DNA of 64,000 bases from Orychophragmus violaceus (taxonomy: Eukaryota > Streptophyta > Magnoliopsida > Brassicales > Brassicaceae). Of this stretch, positions 1 through 8,361 are shown piece by piece. Positions within the stretch are counted from its first letter, which is position 1. Each line of letters opens with the position of its first letter. The position numbers and the translations under genes were made by a program. The stretch is taken from positions 73,400,016-73,464,015 of the forward strand of contig CM058232.1 in NCBI GenBank assembly GCA_030180135.1. Direction: 5' to 3'. Under the pieces are notes generated by a model. That model was not told the DNA's origin and did no database searches. It saw only the letters and a list, made by a program, of their open reading frames with translations.

Positions 1-102
1 CAATGTGTATCATATCAGACATTATTACCAGATGGTAGGGGTTGGAGAGAAGATAATCGTCTTCTAGTCCTGAATCACCGTTCTTTCCGCTGAATTTTCA
101 TA

Positions 103-243
103 AAAGCTATATCAATATAAAATCTTAAAATTGCAACTAAGGTAATCAATGCAGATAATATATACCTGTTGGCGACAAGAAGGAGTTGTCTAAAGCTATA
201 TCAATATAAAATCTTAAAATTGCAACTAAGGTAATCAATGCAG
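103..243. repeat. Pair of 52-bp direct repeats
   Basis: A 52-bp segment occurs at 103-154 and again, apparently identical, at 192-243, with 37 bp between. On the minus strand the repeated segment could encode a short hydrophobic stretch (ITLVAILRFYIDIAL). The second copy is in frame with a longer minus-strand reading frame (146-412). This looks like a local duplication inside a decayed gene fragment. No family is recognised. Confidence 0.8.
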
Positions 244-412
244 TTATCTTTGTTGGACTTGTCGCTAACTCGATGATAGAGTTGCCATTTCCATTTCTCA
301 AGTCTAGGAACTTGGAAGAAGGAGAAGAGATATTTAGGGTATGTAGAAACTTCCAGGTGCTTGTAAACACAAGACAGTAATGTTCAACATATCCAAGCCT
401 CGATTCTAGCAC
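146..412 (-). pseudogene. Unrecognised minus-strand gene fragment with a hydrophobic segment
   Basis: An 88-residue minus-strand frame. Its C-terminal half contains a possible transmembrane helix (ITLVAILRFYIDIAL) and a possible splice donor (CCAACAG/GTATAT) near 170. The donor side overlaps the 52-bp direct repeat. I do not recognise the product. It may be one exon of a decayed gene, or a fragment carried by a transposon together with the nearby RAPTOR1-like piece. It could also be chance coding in A/T-rich DNA. Confidence 0.2.
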
Positions 413-860
413 ACGGAGATATCTTTATAACATCCGGAGGGTCAACAGTAATGTTCAACAGAGAACTATAGCTATGCATCATGTTTTCATCTGCAAAGAC
501 GAAGAGTTAAAGTCAGCACAGAACATGATATTTGAAAGAATTTCCCCTAGCAAACATATCCAATAAATGCCTGATTTCGATTACGCTGGGAAGTTAAATT
601 GTTTCTGAACAGACATTAGGATTGAAGTGAAAACGTGTGTCTTAGTGCCATTTTTAAGGTTCGTCTTCAAAACAAAATGTTAACATAACCTTCCTCAGTT
701 AGCATCACCCAACCTAGTAGGGAACAATAGCAGATAGTATCATGAATTGTAGATAATGTGGTTGTTCTAAGCTCTTCTTTCATCCTCAGTTGCACTAAAC
801 AGAAAGATCAATCCACAAGCTAGTCTACCATACTTACAGCTAAACAATGTTCGATCGTAA
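244..860. other. Intergenic, no recognised feature
   Basis: Apart from the minus-strand frame overlapping 244-412, no open frame, structural RNA or clear repeat was seen here. Composition is ordinary A/T-rich plant intergenic DNA. Confidence 0.4.
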
Positions 861-866
861 ACTCAC

Positions 867-966
867 CGTGACTGGAGACACATTCGTCGTCTTCGTAGCC
901 GTGATTGGAGGCCAAAGAAACGTAAGATTGCGAGAACCTAGAAACCATTAAGTCTCCTAATGCCAT
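867..966 (-). pseudogene. RAPTOR1: RAPTOR1 first-exon fragment
   Basis: Reading the minus strand from the ATG at 966 gives a peptide beginning MALGDLMVSRFSQS and continuing to VSSH. From memory this matches the N-terminus of Arabidopsis RAPTOR1, the TOR-complex scaffold that recruits S6 kinase. About 33 codons match. The sequence then diverges at a GTGAGT (861-866) that may be a splice donor, and the open frame stops soon after. None of the rest of RAPTOR (caspase-like domain, HEAT and WD40 repeats) is visible downstream on this strand. Upstream there is 5'UTR-like sequence with a possible intron end (TTTGCAG) and a poly-C run. I infer a captured or transposed 5' gene fragment, not a working gene. 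Confidence 0.6.
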
Positions 967-1795
967 CCAAATCGGAAAAACACCGGAATAAACACCCTCG
1001 AATCCTGCAAATCGAATCCATCAGCCCTAGCTATTTGTTCGGATTGGGCGATAATCAGGAATAAATTAGAAGCGAACAAGGAGAAAGCCAGATCAATCAA
1101 CAAAGCCGCTGCACCAACGGCGCAAGAGCAGAGAATCCAGACCCCCCCCCCCCCCCCCAGATGGACAGAGAAGCCGTAGCGGATCGGAAACCCTAAGAAT
1201 CCAGAGAAGTGAAGGATGTCGAACGATGACGGAGATCAAGTCTACTGTGCAATCATTAAAATGATATCCGAAACTAGCGGGTTTTAAGAAAAGGATATTA
1301 ACATTACTTAAGATTGTGATGGTAGCTGGCATCACTTTCATGGATTTAACATTACTTAACAAAATGATACTAATTTAGTGATGTAAAACCCCTTATTTTT
1401 GGTAGTGAAGGTCAAATGTTTTTTTTTTTTTTTTTGATTCATAAGATCAAGGTCAAATGTTCAAAACATCCAGAAGTTTGTTATAAAACTTCCCACAAGT
1501 TATTAAAGAAACGTAACCGTGGGAACCAAATGAAGATAGGGATTGATGTCGTGTGATAAAGTGACGTATGATTTATAAACGACTAAAACAATCATGTGAT
1601 TCATGCCCTTGTTATTATTTCCTGAAGGCACATCTTGCATTCCAAACACGTCGGACACATCAGGAACGTCCAAAACCCGTCGTGATTAAAATAGTATTCA
1701 ACATAAAAACCTGAATATTTATGTATTACGTCGGGAAAAAGAAACGCGTCCAGCCATAAAATCGAATTATCGTTTACATGTAAATGTTGAATCAC
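967..1795. other. Leader-like and intergenic sequence between RAPTOR1 fragment and MITE
   Basis: Apart from the poly-C run and a poly-T run near 1420, no conserved coding region is recognised. The part up to about 1230 may be the 5' leader of the RAPTOR1-like fragment. The rest is unannotated. Confidence 0.4.
1141..1159. repeat. Poly-C tract (poly-G on the minus strand)
   Basis: An uninterrupted run of about 17-18 C residues lies upstream of the RAPTOR1-like ATG on the minus strand. Such runs are length-unstable and could form G-quadruplex-type structure. It sits within what would be the 5' leader of the RAPTOR1-like fragment. Confidence 0.9.
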
Positions 1796-1840
1796 TAAGA
1801 CCATGTGCCTTCTCTTCAAATGCTCGTCAACCTGCTGTAA

Positions 1841-2725
1841 ATGTTGGATGATAGAAGAGCCTTCTCTTCACGGTCTCGTGATTCGGGCCATTCCTACCAT
1901 GATAGAGGCAATCAACAAAAAGGAAGATTCCATCCTAATCAAAGAACCTCCAACTACATAACTTCGGATCAGAGTAGGCCCCTGGAGAGAGAGGAAGATA
2001 TGGGATTAAGAGAAACAATGAGCTCCCCCACCTTGTCTTTGAGAGATTCCTCGGGTCGTTCTCATAAGTCCCAGAGCTCTAGAACTCCTCCACCGGATCC
2101 ACCAAGAGACGTTATATCACCTCCACCACCAGGTTTTGGTGAGGTTACGAGCGCAGCTAGGGAGCGCAGACCTTTATCTGAAAGACTCTCAGCTCCACCA
2201 GAGAAAGATAGCCCACGCCCCTCGGCCTTGACCAGGATCGCGGCTCAAAACAGTCAGTCGGATCAGAGGTCTCCTGGAATCTCCAACTCACTCCAGGCAA
2301 GACTCCAAGGTGTGGAAGGTCACACCAATCAAGGATCACAACTTCTTCAGAATGGAGAAGGATCAAATGCTCGTCAACCTGCTGTTAGTCTCCAATCGCC
2401 TGACTCAAACCAAAGAATATCAGCAACTCTCCGTATTGGTCAACTAGCAGCCCTGGAAAGAAATCGAAATGCTAGACTCGCAAGGAAAGCTGAGAATGCT
2501 GCGAAGGCGGGCCCTTCTCAGAAAGCCTTGGGGAAGAGGAAGGTGTTTAAATCTTCTGCAAAATTCAGAGTTATGCGCAGCCCTCTCTCATCGGCTAGAA
2601 GAAGAATTAACACAGAGAAAAAGGCCACTGGATCAAAGGATTCCTCAGCTCCAAGCACAAGGATTTTTCCAGCTTCATCAAAGCGAAAGGTGGATTTTCA
2701 CAATCCACCAAACCTGATTCCTTAG
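1841..2725 (+). pseudogene. LINE ORF1 C-terminal remnant
   Basis: A 294-residue open frame rich in Ser, Arg, Pro and Gln, with a proline-rich stretch (PPPDPPRDVISPPPPGFGE) and a basic C-terminus. This fits the low-complexity C-terminal half of plant L1 ORF1 proteins (RNA-binding gag-like). The N-terminal DUF4283-type domain and CCHC knuckle are absent, as expected from 5' truncation. The assignment rests mainly on its position just before the endonuclease. The apparent ATG at 1841 lies at the truncation junction and is probably not a native start. Confidence 0.6.
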
Positions 2726-4424
2726 CACTTGTTAGTTGGAATTGTCAAGGACTTGGAGGAGATTTGACGATTCCAAGACTCCGGGATTTAGTGAAAACTT
2801 CCTCCCCGGATGTAATCTTTCTTTCTGAAACAAAGAATCAAGATGACTTTGTAATAAAAAAAAGTGTTTGGATTTGGGCTTTGATCATTATTTTACCATT
2901 CCTCCAAATGGTTTAAGTGGGGGACTTGCTTTATGGTGGAAAAAAGAGGTTCACGTGGAGATCCTCAACTCATCCCTTAATTATATTGATTCAAAGATCA
3001 AGCATAGAGGCACAAGCTTCTACTTTACCGGCATCTACGGACCACCCCAAATAGAAAATCGTTTTGGTTTTTGGGATCATATCTCGGACATGACTGAATC
3101 TCGTGATTCCGCTTGGCTATTATCTGGAGATATTAATGACATTCTAGAAAATTCAGAAAAGGTGGGGGGTCCTCTCCGGAGTGAAGACTCCTTCATTAAT
3201 TTTAGAAGCTTCTTGTCTACAAAAGGACTTTGGGATGTAAAGCATTCCGGGAATCCATTGTCTTGGAGAGGAACAAGGGCGACTCACTTCATCCAAGAGA
3301 GATTGGATAGATCACTAGTAAACTGTGAATGGGCAGAAAAGTTCCCATCGGGTCGTTGCAACTACCTCCGGTTCGAAGGCTCAGATCATCGCCCAATAGT
3401 CACAATCCTTGACACCTCAAAGAAGCTTAAACGCAAGCCCTTCAGATACGATCGCAGTCTCAGTGACGATAGTGAAGCCCGGAGAGTAATAGAAGAGGCT
3501 TGGCAGTCTGAGATTGAAGAAAAAGTGGTAATCAAAGTGAACCGGTGCCGTCGAGAGATCATAGCCTGGTCAAAGGCAAAAAGAGATAATAATGCCAAAG
3601 CAATAGTGGATCTACAAGGTGAATTAGAGCAGGCCTTATCTTCGGCCTTCCCATCCCAAGCGCTTATTGAGGATTTAACAAAGAAGCTGGAAATATCTTA
3701 TAAGGCGGAAGAACTGTTTTGGAGACAAAGGAGTAGAGTTTTATGGCTACAATGTGGAGACCGGAACACTAGCTATTTTCACTCAGTCACCAAAGCTAGA
3801 AGGGCGAGAAATCGCATTACAGTTATTGAAGACCATGAAGAGCAACCGGTGTATGAAGATGCAAATATCGGAAATGTTTTCAGCAACTTCTACCAACAAT
3901 TTTTTACTTCCAATGGTAGCTCAGATATGCGTACTGTTGAGGATGCTCTCGATGGTCGTATTACGGAGGAGATGAATCAGGCCCTATGCGCCATCCCTGA
4001 TCATGATGAAATACGTCGAGCAGTTTTTAGTATCCACTCCGATAAATCACCGGGCCCTGACGGCTTCTCAGCGGGATTTTACCAAAGTTTTTGGAATGTT
4101 ATGAGCAACGACATCTGCCGAGAGATTCAGATTTTCTTCACATCAGGCCGTATGGAACATCAGCTTAACGAGACACATGTGTGTCTAATTCCAAAAGTCA
4201 CAGCTCCTAAAGCGCCAGGAGAGTACCGCCCCATTGCTTTGTGTAATGTGAGGTATACAATCATAGCCAAGATTCTTACCCGTCGACTGCAACCTTTATT
4301 ACAAGGATTAATCTCTAAGTATCAGTCCGCTTTCGTCTCGGGGAGAGCAATTGCAGATAATGTGTTGATTACACATGAAACCTTACACTTCTTAAAGCAT
4401 TCTGAGGCTAGAACCCCACGGTGA
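2722..4424 (+). pseudogene. LINE ORF2: endonuclease plus N-terminal reverse transcriptase
   Basis: The frame from 2722 opens with LALVSWNCQGLGG, the N-terminal signature of plant L1 APE-type endonuclease. It shifts frame near 2860, at an A-run and a T-run, and continues from 2868. Endonuclease landmarks include GDINDIL and SDHRPI. The linker before RT contains WLQCGDRNTSYFH. RT begins with SDKSPGPDGFSAGFYQSFW and EYRPIALCNVRYTIIAKILTRRL, then the sequence breaks near 4420 before the YADD catalytic box. The enzyme would nick target DNA and copy LINE RNA; this copy cannot. The lesions are one frameshift and one large internal deletion. Confidence 0.9.
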
Positions 4425-5212
4425 TTAATTCACACTTACCTCAATATGAGGACTGTATTAGAACCATTATTCCAAGCGAGTTAAGACCGCCGGATAAGAG
4501 AATATGGGTTCATGAGAAGAATGGAGTCTACTCAACTAAGTCTGGATATAACATGGTAAAGAAAGCTGAGGTAGAACCGGTGCTCTCGTCATTCAACTGG
4601 CAGGCTAATATCTGGAACGTAAAATCCTCCCCGAAGATCATTCATTTCCTTTGGAGATCGGCTAATAATGCACTGCCAGTGGGTTCTCTCCTCAAGTTCA
4701 GAGGAGTTCCCAATGTCTCAAACTGCAGTCATTGTGGGGTAGAGGAAAGTCTGGAACATGTTTTCTTGTTCTGCCCTCTTGCCCAACAGGTTTGGGCCTC
4801 GGCTCCAATAGCGTTGAACCCTTCTCATCTCAATGAGCCCCAAGACATGAAGACCTTCCTAGGAAACTGCAAACAGTGGACTAACTTACCACCCTTGGGT
4901 TTGAGTTCTACGCCTTTGTATCCCTGGTTATTGTGGCAATTATGGACTGCTAGGAATAAAATAATTTTTGAGAAGAAGTTCTATAAACCGAAGGAAATCA
5001 TCCTGAAGGCTATCCTTGATGCAAAGGCTTGGGAGGAGGCAGGATTAGAAGCACAAAAGGCTGCAACTCGCAAAGCCATACCTCCTCGTCGATACGATCC
5101 AGCTCTCCCTGTACTGTTCGTTGATGGTGCTTGGCAGAAAGAATCCCGACAGGGAGGTATGGGCTGGAGTTTATCAAAGTCTGGATCGTCGACTGCGATT
5201 ACAGGATCCTCG
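4421..5212 (+). pseudogene. LINE ORF2 C-terminal part: zf-RVT and start of RNase H
   Basis: After the deletion, the C-terminal part of ORF2 resumes in another frame. Recognisable pieces are HLPQYEDCIRTIIPSE, GVYSTKSGY, the reverse-transcriptase zinc-binding segment (FLWRSANNALPVG, then CSHCGVEESLEHVFLFCP), and the start of a plant-type RNase H domain (VLFVDGAWQ). At 5212 the coding sequence is cut by Copia-A. Its continuation is at 13030. Confidence 0.85.
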
Positions 5213-5883
5213 TGTTGGAATTGTGTCCAGTAATCTCGGTACTGTCTCTAGAAAGTAAGAGTATGTCAATGATCAGACATAAGTCATATAATACTGGGGG
5301 TCATGATGGCTTGCTAGAGTCCGCTCATGATCTATAAGTCTTGGACTTATTGCCTTTATTATATGATCCCATATGGGTCACACGCCTAAGCTAACAGGAA
5401 AATGTGTAGGAACGGTTTAGCAGAAGTACGGTAAAAGTGCTAGGCATTTACTGTATTTAGAGAGAATAAAACGGTTTAGGCACTGTGTGTCGATCGACAC
5501 ACAAGGTGTGTCGGTCGACACAGTGCGCGAATACCGTAGAGTTAATTGATGTTTGGGCCAAATGGCCCAAACGGAACCGGACAAGTTTTATAAGGTAAAA
5601 CTCGAGTTTCTGGACAATTAACCCAAAGCCCCAGCCGAAAACTCTCTCTCTCTTTTGCGCCGAGCTCCTAGTGGTCTAGCAGCTGTTTCCTGTGATCGCG
5701 TGTGTGAACCTTTGGAGGATTCATCCCTCGGTGTTTCTCTGATCTCAGACATACCATCAATTCCGCTGCAAACAGGTATAAGGTGAGATCATCATTTGTT
5801 TCTATTCTGAGAAGAACCTAGATCGCATGTTTAGGTTGATATGAATCTAAGAATTGAATCAGGATCAACTAAACAATCCTTCA
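5213..5883 (+). repeat. Copia-A 5' LTR
   Basis: 671 bp, starting TGTTGGAATTGTG and ending CAATCCTTCA. It contains a pair of 14-bp palindrome-like motifs near 5490-5522 (TCGATCGA then TCGGTCGA cores) and donor-like sites AACAG/GTATAAG (5775/5776) and AAG/GTGAGA (5782/5783) near its 3' end. It should provide promoter and transcript start, but no confident TATA box was assigned. Confidence 0.95.
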
Positions 5884-7530
5884 GTGGTATCAGAGCCAAT
5901 GGTTCTGGTTTTTCTTGTTTAGATTCAATGTTTAGGATTGTTTTCTTGTTTAAAAGTGTTTTGAATCAACTACTGATAAGAGAAACTACTTAAGTAACAA
6001 GAATTGGAACCTAAACACACATAAAATTGCAGAAACCAAGCTATATGATTTGGTAGAATGCGATTTCAAGAGGTCTGTATCGACTGCGATCGCATGGATC
6101 GATCGATACGATCGCATGGATCGGTCGATACAGCCTATCGGTTAACCCTGTTAACGCGTGAAAGCATCGATCGATGCAGGATCGATGCAGGTTCGATATT
6201 GGTGCATCGACCGATGCGGTTGGTGCACATCGATCGACACGGTTAGGGTTTTGACTCGGTTCAGTGCATGCGTGAGAGCATCGATCGATACAGGATCGAT
6301 GCACGATCGATGCAGGATCGATACTGAGAGCATCGACCGATGTGGTTGATGGATCGATCGACACGGTTGGTTCATCGATCGACATGGTTGGTTTAAGGCT
6401 CGGTTTAATCTTGATTAAAATTAATCGTCCTGGTTTAATAAACAGATTTAATAATTTTATTAAGTCTGGTTAAACCGGGACAAGAAATCCAATGTCGAAA
6501 GAATTATTGGATTTAGTGCCTAAACCAGGATTTTCTAATTTGATTTGGTTGGACCAAATAAATTGAGAAAATCCGGTTTAGTAAATAACCGGTTGACAAT
6601 TGTGGTCATCGTAGTAATTAAAATTTGGTTAGACCAATTTTAATGAACCAGACCGGTTATGTCATTTAATTGGACAATTGGGTCATGTCTTGGACATGGA
6701 CAAATTCTTGGGCCTCGGGCCAAGAAGTTAAAACAATTGGGCCAATTATTTGAGTCTTTCTTCAGATTAATTTAAAATTTATTTTATAAAGAATATAAAT
6801 CGATTTTAAATTAAAGTTTCCGATATTTTGAAATTAGAAAGTTTCTTAATTTATAGAAGTTTCTAGATTTGCATGATTCGGATTTTAAGAAATTTCTAAA
6901 GTTAGAAAGTTTCCGTTTTTAGAAAGTTTCCAATTTTAGAAAGTTTCCAAAAATAGTAGGTTTCCAAAAATGGAAAGTTTCCCGAAATAGTAATCTTCTA
7001 TTTTGGGAATGAATTCTTTAATAAACCTACGAACCTCAAATAATATCAAGCGTTGGATGTCTTGTCCATTCTATGTCAGCTGTCGAAGCCCATTCAATTG
7101 CATTCATGGCCTTACAGTGTGAGGGTGTCTGCTTTTGCGTGGATAAGACGGTTTGTGATTCATAAATGTCATTGGGAGTCCCAGACATTAATGATTACAT
7201 GACTGTATAGTCTGGTTTTCTTGACTGGGCCATCGGGAGTCCCGGGCCTTGAGACATCAGAGTGAATTGGGCCTCGGGCCCAGATTCACAACCAAGAGTT
7301 ATATCACGGATATAATTAGCCGATATAGGGCTTACCGATATGAGCTAAGGTTTGGTGACGGCCAGTGGCCCACTTTAATCTTAGTTATATGTGGATCTTG
7401 GAATCATTATATTCTATTGAGGGTAACTTATGTTATTGAATATAATGCGTGATTAATCATATTAAATTTAATACGAGATTAATCATTTTGAACATTTTAA
7501 CTAATAACCTTTTATCTATATATTTCAGAT
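5884..7530 (+). other. Copia-A untranslated leader with palindrome and short-repeat arrays
   Basis: About 1.65 kb before gag. At 6075-6390 many ATCGATCGAT-type palindromes are packed together, so all frames of both strands stay open there by chance. At 6810-7000 a degenerate repeat built on GAAAGTTTCC recurs about eight times. The leader ends in branch-like AACTAATAAC, a T-rich run and TTTCAG directly before the gag ATG, which looks like a splice acceptor. The leader may be a retained intron in genomic RNA. Confidence 0.6.
5885..5896 (+). promoter_or_regulatory. Copia-A primer binding site (initiator Met tRNA)
   Basis: TGGTATCAGAGC starts one base after the 5' LTR. It is complementary to the 3' end of plant initiator tRNA-Met, the usual primer for minus-strand synthesis in plant Copia elements. 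Confidence 0.9.
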
Positions 7531-8361
7531 ATGACTACTACAAGCACACAAAACACATTCTCGATCCGGTCTGTTCTCGAAAAGGAGAAGCTGACTGGAA
7601 CGAACTTCCTGACGTGGTCAAGGAACTTGAGGCTAGTCCTCAAGCAGGAGAAGAAGGATTATGTCCTTCGTGATCCTCTCCCCGAGAGGCCTCCTGCCAA
7701 TGCCGCCAGGACTCTGCATAATGCTTGGGAAAAGCATTCGTCAGATGAAAATGATGCCTATTGCCTGATGTTGGTGACAATGACTCCTGAGCTGCAAAAA
7801 CAGTTCGAGAGTGTATTGTCACCCATCGAGATAATGGCAAGCCTGAAATCGCTTTTTCAGGAGCAGGCTAGGACTGAGAGGTTTCAAACAGTTAAGAACC
7901 TCTTGGACTGCAAGTTGGCTGCGAATGCGGCAGTGAGTCCTCATGTCTTGAAGATGATGGGTTATCTCGATCATCTTCAGAAACTCGACTGCCCAATCAG
8001 CCAGGAACTTGCCTGCGACATCATTCTGCAGTCATTACCTGCAAGCTATGATCAGTTCATTCTGAACTTTAACATGCATGGCTTGAGTAAGACATTGCCT
8101 GAGCTTCACGGAATGCTCAAGACTGCGGAGCCCAATTTGAGGAAAACCGCCAAGGACCCCAATGTGCTTATGGTGCAGAAGGGCAAGGGGTTTAAGAAAT
8201 CCTCTGCTAAGGATAAGGGAAAGGCCAAGGCTGTCCAAGTCGCGGACAAGGACACGCCAAAGCCCAAGCCCAAGTCCAAGGCTGGGCCAACTGACATATG
8301 CAGGTTCTGTAAAGAACCAGGGCATTGGAGGAGAGAATGTAAGAAATTCAGGAAGGTCTAA
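7531..8361 (+). CDS. gag: Copia-A Gag
   Basis: 276 residues from the ATG two bases after a TTTCAG. The Gag coat protein would assemble virus-like particles and bind genomic RNA. Visible parts are the N-terminal FSIRSVLEKEKLTGTNFLTW, typical of plant Copia gag, the UBN2-like middle with ILQSLPASYDQF, a basic Lys/Pro-rich linker, and the CCHC zinc knuckle CRFCKEPGHWRREC near residues 257-270. The frame stops at 8359-8361 shortly after the knuckle. In the related copies at 27333 and 35419 the frame runs on through this region, so here gag is separated from pol by one base of frame. Confidence 0.92.
   Translation: MTTTSTQNTFSIRSVLEKEKLTGTNFLTWSRNLRLVLKQEKKDYVLRDPLPERPPANAARTLHNAWEKHSSDENDAYCLMLVTMTPELQKQFESVLSPIEIMASLKSLFQEQARTERFQTVKNLLDCKLAANAAVSPHVLKMMGYLDHLQKLDCPISQELACDIILQSLPASYDQFILNFNMHGLSKTLPELHGMLKTAEPNLRKTAKDPNVLMVQKGKGFKKSSAKDKGKAKAVQVADKDTPKPKPKSKAGPTDICRFCKEPGHWRRECKKFRKV

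Noticed and set aside
6041..6385. Overlapping open frames on both strands rich in SID, DRS and CIDR repeats
   Set aside because: They arise because the TCGATCGA palindrome array lacks stop codons in all frames. No protein-like composition, start context or homology.
6058..6390. CRISPR-like array of palindromic repeats
   Set aside because: Eukaryotic retrotransposon leader; units have no regular spacing or unique spacers, and no cas genes are present.
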